A stretch of 64,000 nucleotides of DNA from Gilliamella sp. ESL0443. GTDB taxonomy: Bacteria > Pseudomonadota > Gammaproteobacteria > Enterobacterales > Orbaceae. Shown piece after piece: positions 42,852-51,601 of the stretch (within the stretch, counting starts at the first letter, position 1; each line of letters opens with the position of its first letter). The stretch is from assembly GCF_019469165.1 (NCBI RefSeq), contig NZ_CP048263.1:124001-188000 (forward strand), read 5' to 3'. A model generated the notes under the pieces. That model ran no database searches and had not been told where the DNA came from. It saw only the letters and a list, made by a program, of their open reading frames with translations. The position numbers and the translations under genes were made by a program.

Positions 42852-43059
42852 GCATTATCTTATCTAAGCTTAAAAATAAGTTTTTAATTGAAAAAGATTA
42901 ATAATTCTAAATTGATTATGATGACGAAATAATTATCTCATAATTTAGATTGTTTTTGTTCAATATAAAACGATTTAATCTTATAATAATTGTGTTTTAA
43001 TACTATGGATTTTAAATTTCATCTATTAGTCTGAATTTATTTACTTTCAAGGAGATAGT
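42852..43059 (+). other. AT-rich gap before aroE
   Basis: No gene is visible. TATAAT at 42982-42987 with a poor -35 (TTCAAT) is a possible aroE promoter. The ribosome site AAGGAGATAG precedes ATG 43060. The rest looks featureless. Confidence 0.4.
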
Positions 43060-43890
43060 ATGAGTCAGTTTACGCCATATAGCATCTATGGCATTATCGG
43101 TTATCCTTTGGGGCATAGTATGAGCCCACTTATTCATACTACATCTTTCCAAGATTATGGTATTCCTGCCGTACTTGTACCTTTTCCTACACCACCAGAG
43201 GAAATTGCGACACTTTTTAAATCAGTACGATTACTAAATATCCGTGGTTTGTGCGTTACGATCCCTCACAAACAAACTATTATTCCTTATTTAGATGAAG
43301 TCACTGATCATGTTAAAAAAGCGGGTGCAGCTAATTTAGTTTATTGGGATGGTGATAAGCTTTGTGGCGATAACACCGATATTATTGGTTTTATGCAACC
43401 ACTAGCGCAAAAAAAATTACCAGCTGAATATAAAAAAGTGTTAATACTTGGGGCGGGCGGTGCAGCACGTGCGGCGGTTGTTGGATTACAAGATCTTGGA
43501 TATAGTGATATAACAGTTACCGATATTGTCACTGATTTACCCCAAGCATTAGCTAAAGAATTTAATCTTAAAACGGTAGCTTGGGCAGATAGAGATAAAG
43601 TTGAAGCACAAATTATTGTCAACTCTACTCCATTAGGTATGCAAGGTAAATTTGAAGATCAAACGCCTTATGAACAAGCATGGTTTAAAGGTAAAGGCAT
43701 AGCTTACGATATTGTGTACACACCATATAACACGAAGTTTAGACAAGAAGCTGAAAAAGCAGGATGGGAATCGATTTCTGGGCGTGAGATGTTTATTGGT
43801 CAAGCAAATGCTCAATTTAAAATTTGGACAGGAAAAGAGCTTTCAGATAGGGCAAAACAAGCTGTGATTGATGCTTTATCAGGTAAATAA
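43060..43890 (+). CDS. aroE: Shikimate dehydrogenase
   Basis: This 276-residue enzyme reduces 3-dehydroshikimate with NADPH. Family motifs are GYPLGHSMSPLIH near residue 14, VTIPHK with the catalytic Lys near 70, GDNTDIIGF with the catalytic Asp near 106, LGAGGAARAAVVG near 131, and VNSTPLGM near 187. The N-terminal sequence departs from typical enteric AroE (for example LGHSMSP instead of IAHSKSP), suggesting a different AroE/YdiB lineage or transfer. It is followed by a YdiL-like gene and aroL. Confidence 0.9.
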   Translation: MSQFTPYSIYGIIGYPLGHSMSPLIHTTSFQDYGIPAVLVPFPTPPEEIATLFKSVRLLNIRGLCVTIPHKQTIIPYLDEVTDHVKKAGAANLVYWDGDKLCGDNTDIIGFMQPLAQKKLPAEYKKVLILGAGGAARAAVVGLQDLGYSDITVTDIVTDLPQALAKEFNLKTVAWADRDKVEAQIIVNSTPLGMQGKFEDQTPYEQAWFKGKGIAYDIVYTPYNTKFRQEAEKAGWESISGREMFIGQANAQFKIWTGKELSDRAKQAVIDALSGK

Positions 43891-44023
43891 AAGCTAAAAA
43901 TTAACCATCTCATTCAATTGGGATGGTGACTGAATATTTAATCTTCATCTTAAAAATTTATTAAATCGGCTAAGATTGTTAAAGTGATTAATAAATTTAA
44001 AATGTGATTAAAAGGGAGTATTT

Positions 44024-44377
44024 ATGACTAATTTAGAGTTACAAGCATTTCGCCGTTTTCTGATGCTAAAAGTATCAGAGGCAAGTGAGTATATCGGTAA
44101 AACGGACGTAAAAACTTGGCATGATTGGGAAAACGGAGTTTTACCTGTTCCTGAAAATGTCGCAACTACAATGAAAGAATTAAAAAGTCTTCGTAGTGAA
44201 AAAATAAAACTGATTATCAATAGTATTAATGATCGTGTAGGAAGTAATACCATTCGATATTTCATGACATACCAAGAGTTTAAAAAAGTGAATCCTGAAT
44301 TAGATGTGATTCAATGGCGATTGCATCAATCGATTGCTACTGAACTTTATTTTAGAGGTTTAGAAAAGTTGTGTTGA
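44024..44377 (+). CDS. ydiL: YdiL family protein (DUF1870, HTH-like)
   Basis: This 117-residue protein resembles E. coli YdiL (118 residues): ELQAFRRFLMLKVSEASEYI, WHDWENG near residue 33, INDRVGSNTIRYF near 67, and the ending IATELYFRGLEKLC. The N-terminal half looks like a Cro/XRE helix-turn-helix, so DNA binding is plausible, but no function is established. In E. coli ydiL lies in the ydiB-aroD region; here it lies between aroE and aroL. Confidence 0.85.
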   Translation: MTNLELQAFRRFLMLKVSEASEYIGKTDVKTWHDWENGVLPVPENVATTMKELKSLRSEKIKLIINSINDRVGSNTIRYFMTYQEFKKVNPELDVIQWRLHQSIATELYFRGLEKLC

Positions 44378-44542
44378 TTGTTATGCTCAACGCTAGATTA
44401 TGTTTAAAGAATGCTAGGTAAATTGCATTAAATCATATGGATAATAAAATCAAATTGTAAAAAAATATTGCAAAAATAAAAATGAATCACTAGCATACAT
44501 AAATAACTTATTTTAAGATCTGTATATCAAGAAGGGCCCAAA

Positions 44543-45058
44543 ATGAAAAAAATAATTTTTTTAGTTGGCGCAAGAGCTGCTGGCAAAACAACAATGGGTA
44601 AAATGTTAGCCAAAGAGTTATCATTTTCTTTTATCGATACAGATTGTCATTTACTTGAAACCACGCAAAAAACGGTTGCTGAGATTGTAGAAAAAGAAGG
44701 TTGGGAAGGTTTTCGTGCTAGAGAAAGCCAAGTCCTTATTGATACTGCTAAACCAAATCGCGTTATTGCAACTGGTGGTGGTATGGTATTAGCTGAGAAA
44801 AATCGACAGTTTATGAAGCAAAATGGTGTCGTCATATTTCTATCTGCACCTGCTGAAATATTAGCAGCTCGTTTGATGAAAGATCCTAATATTGCTCAAC
44901 GACCATCATTAACGGGTTTATCAATTTCTGACGAAATGGAGAAAGTTCTTGCTGAACGTTTACCTTTATATCATGATGCTGCTCATCATATTGTAGATGT
45001 TGATCAAGATGAAAATTTAATTCTAAATCAAATGATTGAAAAACTGAAAAATCATTAA
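44543..45058 (+). CDS. aroL: Shikimate kinase (AroL type)
   Basis: This 171-residue P-loop kinase is closer to AroL (174) than to AroK. The Walker A motif is GARAAGKTTMGK at residues ~8-19; FIDTDCHLLE, GFRARESQVL and ATGGGMVLAEKNRQFM follow, and the lid has RPSLTG. It phosphorylates shikimate at the 3-hydroxyl. ATG 44543 has AAGAAGGG upstream. No clear TyrR box was found in the 165-base gap before it. Confidence 0.92.
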   Translation: MKKIIFLVGARAAGKTTMGKMLAKELSFSFIDTDCHLLETTQKTVAEIVEKEGWEGFRARESQVLIDTAKPNRVIATGGGMVLAEKNRQFMKQNGVVIFLSAPAEILAARLMKDPNIAQRPSLTGLSISDEMEKVLAERLPLYHDAAHHIVDVDQDENLILNQMIEKLKNH

Positions 45059-45172
45059 CTCTACTTCTTTCATTATCTTCCATTAACTATTCGCTAAGCT
45101 ATTTTTATAAAATAGTTTTATCTATTTTATGTTCTTGAATTTTTCAAAAAAGACTTGCCATTGGATAAAAAA

Positions 45173-45209
45173 TAAATAAAAATACAAAAAATATGAATAA
45201 ATATTCATT
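45173..45209 (+). promoter_or_regulatory. Two ARG boxes before argA
   Basis: TATGAATAAATATTCATT (45192-45209) fits the ArgR consensus fully. A weaker match, TAAATAAAAATACA (45173-45186), is centred exactly 21 bases upstream, the normal spacing of paired ARG boxes. The weaker box overlaps a plausible -10 (TAAAAA near 45177, with TTGCCA at 45155-45160). This predicts arginine repression of argA. Confidence 0.85.
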
Positions 45210-45224
45210 TTGGATGGTGGTGCG

Positions 45225-46553
45225 ATGAAAGAAAGAACAACTGAACTCGTTGATGGTTTAAGGCATTCAGTACCTTATATTAATGCACATCAAGGAAAAA
45301 CATTCGTTATTTTATTAACTGGTGCAGTTTTAAAAAGTAATAATTATGCAAGTATCATTAGTGACATTGGTTTATTGCATAGCTTGGGTATTAAACTGGT
45401 CATTGTTAATGGTGCGCGTAACCAAATAGATGAATCACTGAAAAATCATAATATTAAACCTAAATACCATAAAAATACTCGGATCACTGATGGCCCAACT
45501 CTAGATGTAGTTAAACAGGTAACAGGGTTATTACAACTTAATATTACCGCCAGCTTATCAATGAGCTTAAATAATACACCTTTGCAAGGCGCACATATAA
45601 ATGTGGTTAGTGGTAATTTTGTTATAGCACAACCATTAGGTGTTGATGATGGTGTTGATTATTGCCATACAGGTAAAATACGTCGAATTAATAACGAAGC
45701 AATAGATGAGCAATTAAATCGTGGTTCGATTGTACTATTAGGTCCTGTAGGTGTGTCAGTTACAGGTGAAAGTTTCAATTTATCGTCAGAAGATGTTGCA
45801 GCCGAAGTAGCTATTCGACTTAAAGCCGATAAACTAATCAGTTTTTGTGCAGAACAAGGTGTACTTGATGAACAAAATCATGTAATAACTGATCTGTTCC
45901 CAGTGGATGCTGATAATTATGTTAATCGCAAAGAAGAATGTGGTAAACACCTATCTAGTGAGGCTCGTTTTTTGCGTGCGGCATCCAAAGCATGTCGTAA
46001 TGGCGTCCGTCGTAGCCATTTAGTTAGCTATTTAGTAGATGGCTCTATTTTGCAAGAACTGTTTTCTCGTGATGGTATTGGTACACAAGTTGCTATGGAA
46101 CATTCAGAGCAAGTTCGCTTGGCAACAATCAATGATATAGGTGGGATATTGGAGCTGATTCGACCACTTGAAGAGCAGGGTATCTTAGTTAAACGTTCAC
46201 GAGAACAATTAGAGATGGAAATTGATAAATTCACTATTATTGAACGTGATAATATGACAATTGGCTGTGCTGCGCTTTACCCTTATCCAGAAGAAAAAAT
46301 GGGTGAAATGGCTTGTTTGGCGATTCATCCACAATATAGAAACTCATCACGCGGTGATTTATTATTAGAAAAAATTTCAGAAAGTGCTAATAATTTAGGA
46401 TTAGAAAAAATCTTTGTGCTTACCACTCGAAGCATTCATTGGTTTCGTGAAAAAGGTTTTAATCCAGCTGAAGTGGATGATCTACCGATTAAAAAGAAAC
46501 AACTCTATAATTATCAAAGAAATTCAAAAATATTAATGTTTGATTTAATTTAA
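45225..46553 (+). CDS. argA: N-acetylglutamate synthase
   Basis: From ATG 45225 this is a 442-residue classical ArgA (443 in E. coli), the first enzyme of arginine synthesis. The N-terminal amino-acid-kinase-like domain ([20 protein letters not shown] to about residue 290) binds arginine for feedback control. The C-terminal GNAT domain carries [19 protein letters not shown] near residue 360. An upstream TTG at 45210 is in frame but unconserved; GGATGGTGG is the ribosome site. Confidence 0.96.
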   Translation: MKERTTELVDGLRHSVPYINAHQGKTFVILLTGAVLKSNNYASIISDIGLLHSLGIKLVIVNGARNQIDESLKNHNIKPKYHKNTRITDGPTLDVVKQVTGLLQLNITASLSMSLNNTPLQGAHINVVSGNFVIAQPLGVDDGVDYCHTGKIRRINNEAIDEQLNRGSIVLLGPVGVSVTGESFNLSSEDVAAEVAIRLKADKLISFCAEQGVLDEQNHVITDLFPVDADNYVNRKEECGKHLSSEARFLRAASKACRNGVRRSHLVSYLVDGSILQELFSRDGIGTQVAMEHSEQVRLATINDIGGILELIRPLEEQGILVKRSREQLEMEIDKFTIIERDNMTIGCAALYPYPEEKMGEMACLAIHPQYRNSSRGDLLLEKISESANNLGLEKIFVLTTRSIHWFREKGFNPAEVDDLPIKKKQLYNYQRNSKILMFDLI

Positions 46554-46563
46554 ATTTATCGAG

Positions 46564-46592
46564 AAAAAGTCCGTTATAGCAACGGACTTTTT
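46564..46592. terminator. Terminator between argA and the EIIC gene
   Basis: AAAAAGTCCGTT and AACGGACTTTTT pair perfectly around ATAGC between the convergent argA and PTS EIIC genes, so it can stop both. Confidence 0.92.
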
Positions 46593-46594
46593 GA

Positions 46595-47848
46595 TTAACT
46601 AAATAGCTTAACAATAAATTCAGTGATTAACGATAAGGATGTGAAATCAGGATCAGCAAAGGTTACACCTTCAACACCTAAAAATTTGAAGAGAGGTAAT
46701 GCGAGGGCTGGCAACACACATAAAAGTAAACCATTAACGAAAGAGGCAATAACCGCTCCTCTTGCTCCACCTGTTGAGTTACCAAATATTGCTGCTGTTC
46801 CACCAGTGATGAAGCTTGCCATAATTCCGGGAATGATAATAGGTAAACCAATAAAAGGGAAAACGACCACACAAGCTATTTCAGTAAAGAAACTCACAAT
46901 AAAACCAACTAATACACAATTTGGTGCTTTATCAAATAACACCATTGGATCGACAGCCGGCACACAACCAGGTGCGACAACTTGGGCAAATCCTTTAAAA
47001 GCTGGGATGATTTCTTCAGTAAAAATAGCGACCCCTTTTTTGGCAATATAGAGTCCTCCGGCAAAAATAGCTGATTGTTCCAACGCAAAAATAATAAACG
47101 TATTGTTTTTAAGTATCTCATTCAAATACTCAGCGGATGAAAAAGCACCGGATAAGCATAGTAAAACAAACATGGTAATAAAAGTCGCAACATCTGATTG
47201 CCTTAAAAAGCTAAAACGATCATTTATTTTAATCTTTTCGATATCATTTTTTTTATTTCCTAGCCATTTACCTAAATAGGAACCTAATAAGTATGAAACT
47301 GTACCAGCATGGGCAATACAATAATCATTATTCCCTATTATTGTACGGCTAAATTTAGAGAGTAAAGTTGGAAATATCGCCATATAAAGGCCAATAATCA
47401 TTGCGCCAGTTGCAACAATGATATAGCCATTATAGCCCATACCTTGTAAAGCTGCGGTAAATGAAAATGCCATGAATAGCACTAAATGCAATGATAAATA
47501 AATCGATTTAAAGCGGGTAAATCTTGCTAATAGTAGATTAATTATCATCGCAAAAAAGAGGATAAAGGCGGCACTAGTACCAAGTGATTCCATCGTCAAT
47601 GCGGTAATGGCTTCATTACTTGGTACGACCCCATGCATTCCAAATGCATGAGTAAACATGTTACTGAACATAATTAACACGCCACCTAAGATTTTTCCAC
47701 CCGTTTTAATTAACACAAAACCAATAAATGAAAGTAGGGTGCCAGTAATAATTTTAGAAAGTTTTGCTCTCTGTAGTACCAATCCTATGAACGCAACTAA
47801 TGCAATAATGATAGCAGGCTGACCAAATATATTTAGAAAAAGATCCAT
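46595..47848 (-). CDS. PTS EIIC component, ascorbate/galactitol (UlaA/GAT) family
   Basis: This 417-residue protein with 10-12 membrane segments resembles UlaA: NLLLARFTRFKSIYLSLHLVLF near residue 104, FGMHGVVPSNEAI, and GIMASFITGGTAAIFGNSTGG. It should translocate and phosphorylate a sugar or sugar acid, but no EIIA or EIIB gene adjoins it, so partners must come from elsewhere. It has its own CRP-type promoter. The neighbouring pectinase remnant hints at a plant-derived substrate; that is inference. Confidence 0.85.
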   Translation of the reverse strand: MDLFLNIFGQPAIIIALVAFIGLVLQRAKLSKIITGTLLSFIGFVLIKTGGKILGGVLIMFSNMFTHAFGMHGVVPSNEAITALTMESLGTSAAFILFFAMIINLLLARFTRFKSIYLSLHLVLFMAFSFTAALQGMGYNGYIIVATGAMIIGLYMAIFPTLLSKFSRTIIGNNDYCIAHAGTVSYLLGSYLGKWLGNKKNDIEKIKINDRFSFLRQSDVATFITMFVLLCLSGAFSSAEYLNEILKNNTFIIFALEQSAIFAGGLYIAKKGVAIFTEEIIPAFKGFAQVVAPGCVPAVDPMVLFDKAPNCVLVGFIVSFFTEIACVVVFPFIGLPIIIPGIMASFITGGTAAIFGNSTGGARGAVIASFVNGLLLCVLPALALPLFKFLGVEGVTFADPDFTSLSLITEFIVKLFS

Positions 47849-47884
47849 GTTTTTGCTCCAAATTTAATAACAAAACTGAAGATC

Positions 47885-47926
47885 ATTATAATTAAAACAG
47901 CGTTCCAAATTGTGTTTTGGATCACA
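47885..47926 (-). promoter_or_regulatory. CRP-dependent promoter of the EIIC gene
   Basis: Reading on the minus strand, TGTGATCCAAAACACA (47926-47911) matches the CRP consensus with one mismatch. TATAAT lies at 47890-47885. The CRP site centre falls about 41 bases before the predicted start, the class II position. Confidence 0.75.
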
Positions 47927-47952
47927 AATTAACAAATGAAATATGCAAATAA

Positions 47953-48114
47953 TCAATTGGTAGCGCCATAATCTCTAACATTACATTGTTTATTAGGAAT
48001 ATTAAGTTTATCCAAAGTAACTGGAACAAATGGTGGTGAAGCTATAACAGCGAAACTAGCGGTAAGCGTGAGTAAACTAATAGATAATCCATTTTTTATA
48101 ATTAAACGATACAT
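47953..48114 (-). pseudogene. Remnant of a secreted pectinase-like (GH28/beta-helix) gene
   Basis: A 53-codon frame starts at ATG 48114 with AAGGA upstream. It encodes a signal peptide (MYRLIIKNGLSISLLTLTAS, then FAVIASPP) and a mature start of KLNIPNKQCNVRDYGATN, then stops. The NVRDYGATN stretch is how polygalacturonases and related beta-helix enzymes begin (normally continuing with DGK or DGV). Everything after it is gone, and the EIIC promoter follows directly. It is best read as a 3'-deleted gene; a functional short secreted peptide is less likely. Confidence 0.6.
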
Positions 48115-48271
48115 GTTTTTTCCTTAATGAAGAATAAAAAAGATGAAGTATAAAAATGATTATCTAGGTTAATAGTCTAAGAATCTGTTAATAGAGTCAC
48201 AAATTTAAAAAATAATTTATAAAAATTGAAATGGCGTTTTAATTTACGCAAGTGTCAGCTTTTTTATGAGA
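48115..48271 (-). other. Gap upstream of the pectinase remnant
   Basis: This AT-rich stretch contains the remnant's ribosome site and probably its old promoter. No gene or strong repeat is visible. Confidence 0.4.
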
Positions 48272-49243
48272 TCAATTAACTAATTGATTTGCCATTTCAT
48301 CACTAATGACTAATACATCAATATAATTTGCATTTAATGCAGCGATTAAACTGTTAAGTTTTTCAGCGTCGCCACTTGCACATATTTTTAGAGGGATTTT
48401 TTTTAAATTTTCTAACGTCACGCCAATAATTTGATCATGGAATGGCGTTTGTAATTCTTTACCATTTTTGTCATAAAATCGCGATAAAATGTCGCCGACA
48501 ATTTTTCTGTTAGTAATTTTTTGAAAAAGTTCACCATAAAAACCATACCAAATTGAGCTTTTGGATATAGCTGGACAACCAATACTAAATAAAGCAACTG
48601 TGATCTTATTCCACCAATCATTGAGTTCTTTCATGTGTTGAGTTTTTTCAATTTCAGTTTTTAAATTAGCGGTATCAACGATAGCGGGGTAATCAATTAA
48701 TATTGCTTTACTTTTAAGTTTATCGGAAAGTTTACAAGCTATATTATTTACGTGGTATTTTGTTTCGATCTTGCCAGAAGGGCCACCAATCATTGGTACG
48801 ATGGTAACATTTTCAAATGTAGCATTATCATTTTTTAAACTATTCACAATATAATTGATCGAGCGCCCCCAGGACACACCAATCACATCATTATCGGTAA
48901 TATTTTTGAGTAGGACACTTGCTGCCACATTACAAACAATCTGATTTTTACTTTCATTGTCTATATCAGTGTTGACGGGTACAACAATGACTTGTTTTAA
49001 ATGATATTTATTACAAATTTTTTCTTCTAACGCTATATCAGGTAACAGATTATAATTAATCGAAATTGAAACAATGCCTAGCTCGCGTATTGTTTTTAAC
49101 ATTCGACTAATGCTTGAGCGATGTATGTTAACTATTTTTGCTATTTCGGACTGTGTTTTATTCTCTTCATAATACAATTGAGCAATCTTAATTAACATCT
49201 TATGCTGTTCAAACTCGTCGTTGCTAAAATTTTGATTAATCAT
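48272..49243 (-). CDS. sorC: SorC family sugar-binding transcriptional regulator
   Basis: This 323-residue regulator has an N-terminal helix-turn-helix (QLYYEENKTQSEIAKIVNIH then RSSISRMLKTI, residues ~22-52) and the SorC sugar-phosphate-binding domain (VIGVSWGRSINYIV near 119, VPMIGGPSG near 148, and CASGDAEKLNSLIAALNANY near the C-terminus). It is the last gene of the sorbose cluster, separated from sorE by a large inverted repeat. In Klebsiella sorC is the first gene. Sorbose or sorbose-1-phosphate is the expected inducer. Confidence 0.88.
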   Translation of the reverse strand: MINQNFSNDEFEQHKMLIKIAQLYYEENKTQSEIAKIVNIHRSSISRMLKTIRELGIVSISINYNLLPDIALEEKICNKYHLKQVIVVPVNTDIDNESKNQIVCNVAASVLLKNITDNDVIGVSWGRSINYIVNSLKNDNATFENVTIVPMIGGPSGKIETKYHVNNIACKLSDKLKSKAILIDYPAIVDTANLKTEIEKTQHMKELNDWWNKITVALFSIGCPAISKSSIWYGFYGELFQKITNRKIVGDILSRFYDKNGKELQTPFHDQIIGVTLENLKKIPLKICASGDAEKLNSLIAALNANYIDVLVISDEMANQLVN

Positions 49244-49290
49244 AGTAGCGTTATCTTATTATCTTTAGTTATTAAAAAACTCCATATTTT

Positions 49291-49336
49291 TATTCAAATC
49301 AAGATGTCACAAATAAATGTCATCTTGATTTGAATA
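49291..49336 (-). repeat. 16-base inverted repeat between sorE and sorC
   Basis: TATTCAAATCAAGATG (49291-49306) is perfectly repeated in inverse as CATCTTGATTTGAATA (49321-49336) around a 14-base loop, immediately after the sorE stop. It lacks a U tract in either direction. It may block 3' exonucleases or tune regulator expression. Confidence 0.7.
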
Positions 49337-49345
49337 AAGTATAAA

Positions 49346-50590
49346 TCAAGAATCAATATCAGGAAAATAATTTAAAACATAATCTTCAGCTTCTTTTGAC
49401 CAAATACCATTATTTTTAGAGAGTATTTTTTGTAAAGTAATATCATCCGCATTTTTATCTAATGATTCTATGCATTTAAGATCAAATTTTTTGTGGGTAT
49501 AAACTAATTTTTTTCCACCTTTAATTTGGTCCTGTATTTGGGTGACTTTACTTGCTTGATCGATACCCATAATATGAGATACGATTTTTGCCACGTCTAC
49601 TGAACCTGATTCGATTAGTTTCACCGCTTCTCGCATATCATTAGTATTACCGCCTGAAGTGCCAACGATATGGGTAAAGTTATAATGAACATCGTAAAAA
49701 TTAATTTCAGCCGAAAAGTTTTTATCTTGGGGGCCAGCAAAAAAGTTAAGGCAACCGTCAATCGCTAATAGTTGAGAGGCGAGTTGAATTAACTCTTGAG
49801 ACGGTAAGAAAACAAAAACATCATCAAAACTTCCTGTGGTGGATTTATCTTTTAATAATTTCGCTTGATCATCGACATTAGAAATATCTACAAATTCTAA
49901 TTCAATACCATTACGAGATTGATAAAGGGTTTTTAGATGTTCTATTTTCTCTTTGCTACGACCAGTTACGACAACCTTTTTAGGTGCGATGGGTCCCCCT
50001 AATGCATAATCTATTGCTAGCATACCCATAGGGCCCGTACCACCTAAAATAATCAGATTACCATTAGGCTTTATGCCCATAATATGTTCATAACTATTTG
50101 GCTTTAAATGAAAATTAGCATTGAATGCCCCAATGATACACGACAATGGTTCAATTAATGCACCTTCGAAATAAGTTTGTCCATCATAAGGAATCAAACA
50201 GTCTTGTTTTAGTACATCATGGTTAATTATCATGTAAGTTGCACAACCACCAGTATAAGGATAAGAATAACCTACGCAATATGGGCTATCAGAAAGTTGT
50301 AAATTGGCCTGAACGACATATTTTTGTCCTGGTTTGAATTTATGTTGCCATTTTTTACCCACTTGTATAATTTCACCGCAGCATTCGTGTCCAATAATAA
50401 TGGGGTTATTTTTTAAGTCGGGTGGCGTTTTTTTATGATTTTCACCTTGATTGACTAATTTTAATGAAGACATACACATACTATCTACAATGACTGTAAC
50501 TAGAATTTCATCATCAGTAATTTCAGGAAGTTGAAATGACTCCAATCGCAAATCATTTTTTCCATACAGTCTAACTGCTTGAGTTTTCAT
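49346..50590 (-). CDS. sorE: L-sorbose-1-phosphate reductase
   Basis: This 414-residue zinc-type medium-chain dehydrogenase begins MKTQAVRLYGKNDLRLESF, as in SorE proteins. Landmarks are VDSMCMSSLKL near residue 35, IIGHECCGEI near 66, the catalytic acidic residue in ALIEPLSCIIGAF near 144, and the nucleotide-binding LGGTGPMGMLAIDYA near 182. It should reduce L-sorbose-1-phosphate to D-glucitol-6-phosphate. It follows the four PTS genes after a 163-base gap with an inverted repeat. Confidence 0.9.
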   Translation of the reverse strand: MKTQAVRLYGKNDLRLESFQLPEITDDEILVTVIVDSMCMSSLKLVNQGENHKKTPPDLKNNPIIIGHECCGEIIQVGKKWQHKFKPGQKYVVQANLQLSDSPYCVGYSYPYTGGCATYMIINHDVLKQDCLIPYDGQTYFEGALIEPLSCIIGAFNANFHLKPNSYEHIMGIKPNGNLIILGGTGPMGMLAIDYALGGPIAPKKVVVTGRSKEKIEHLKTLYQSRNGIELEFVDISNVDDQAKLLKDKSTTGSFDDVFVFLPSQELIQLASQLLAIDGCLNFFAGPQDKNFSAEINFYDVHYNFTHIVGTSGGNTNDMREAVKLIESGSVDVAKIVSHIMGIDQASKVTQIQDQIKGGKKLVYTHKKFDLKCIESLDKNADDITLQKILSKNNGIWSKEAEDYVLNYFPDIDS

Positions 50591-50630
50591 ATATTCCTCT
50601 AATTCTCTAATATGGTTAAATTTATTTAGG

Positions 50631-50707
50631 AAAAGGTTTAAAGCGTTTTTATTTTAAAAAATCAAATTACTATTAATAAAGTTCTCGGTAATTGCTTTAA
50701 ACCTTTT
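50631..50707 (-). repeat. Inverted repeat in the sorM-sorE gap
   Basis: AAAAGGTTTAAAGC (50631-50644) and GCTTTAAACCTTTT (50694-50707) are perfect inverse copies 49 bases apart in the middle of the operon. A partial third match, ACGCTTTAACCTT, lies at the end of the EIID gene. An RNA stem that separates expression of the PTS genes from sorE is possible. Confidence 0.6.
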
Positions 50708-50753
50708 TATTCATTTTCAACGATCAATTTTTTATTTCTTTAACGCTTTAACC

Positions 50754-51584
50754 TTAAGCAAGAATACCTAAACCATAGCCAATAATACCTACCGCAAATA
50801 ATGCAAAGATTAAAATTATTGGACTGACTTTTTTCCTTAACAATTTCATCATCAAAAGTGTTAACGCTAATGGCAATAATCCTGGTACAAGGTCATTGAG
50901 AATGCCTTGTACTGTCATAATGACCTCTTCTCCATTCATGCCGGTCGTTTGGGATACAATAAGTGGGACATTTATGGAGGTCCATTTTGTGACTAAGACA
51001 CCCATGATAAATAGGCCTAAAATTGTTGCGCCTTCTGTTAATTTTGGAAGAATATTACCTGAAAGATCTTTAACAATTCCGATTCCTTTAGATAATCCAT
51101 ACGTTAATCCATACCATTTCATGGCAAGTCGAATTAAGTTAAATAAGACAAAAAACAGTAATGGCCCAGCTATATTTCCGGTTAGTGCTAGTGATGCCCC
51201 AAGTGCTGCAGTTATTGGACGTAAGGTTCCCCATACTAATGGATCACCCACTCCCGCTAACGGTCCCATTAAACCAACTTTTAAACTGTTAATTGTGCCA
51301 TCAGAGATATCAGCACCATTTGCTCGAGCTTCTTCCATTGCCATGGTAACGCCTATAACGGGTCCACACATTGCTGGAGTCGTATTGAAAAACGTTAGAT
51401 GTCTTTTTAATGCTTCACGTTGCTCCTCTTTGGTTTTGTATACTCGTTTGATTGTAGGAATCATATCCACACAGAAAGCTAAGGCATGAATTCGTTCATA
51501 GTTGAAAGATGCTTGTTGAAAATTAGATCGAATAAATGTACTAACAATATCTTTCTTTTGAATGGTATTTAACATTTCTTTCAT
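50754..51584 (-). CDS. sorM: PTS mannose/sorbose-family EIID component
   Basis: This 276-residue EIID membrane protein has the family pattern: RSNFQQASFNYERIHALAF near the start, then FFNTTPAMCGPVIGVTMAMEE, LKVGLMGPLAGVGDPLVWGT and a C-terminal helix cluster. It pairs with the EIIC below to move sugar across the membrane. Start ATG 51584 has AAGGA upstream and lies 17 bases after the EIIC stop. Confidence 0.92.
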   Translation of the reverse strand: MKEMLNTIQKKDIVSTFIRSNFQQASFNYERIHALAFCVDMIPTIKRVYKTKEEQREALKRHLTFFNTTPAMCGPVIGVTMAMEEARANGADISDGTINSLKVGLMGPLAGVGDPLVWGTLRPITAALGASLALTGNIAGPLLFFVLFNLIRLAMKWYGLTYGLSKGIGIVKDLSGNILPKLTEGATILGLFIMGVLVTKWTSINVPLIVSQTTGMNGEEVIMTVQGILNDLVPGLLPLALTLLMMKLLRKKVSPIILIFALFAVGIIGYGLGILA

Positions 51585-51601
51585 AATAGAATCCTTATTT
51601 A

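Noticed and set aside
46623-47051. 142-codon frame on the plus strand opposite the EIIC gene
   Set aside because: It is the antisense shadow of a membrane-protein gene; it has no ribosome site and a low-complexity Pro/Thr/Lys composition.
50896-51489. 197-codon plus-strand frame opposite the EIID gene
   Set aside because: It is fully antisense to a clear PTS EIID gene, with no family similarity and no initiation signals.
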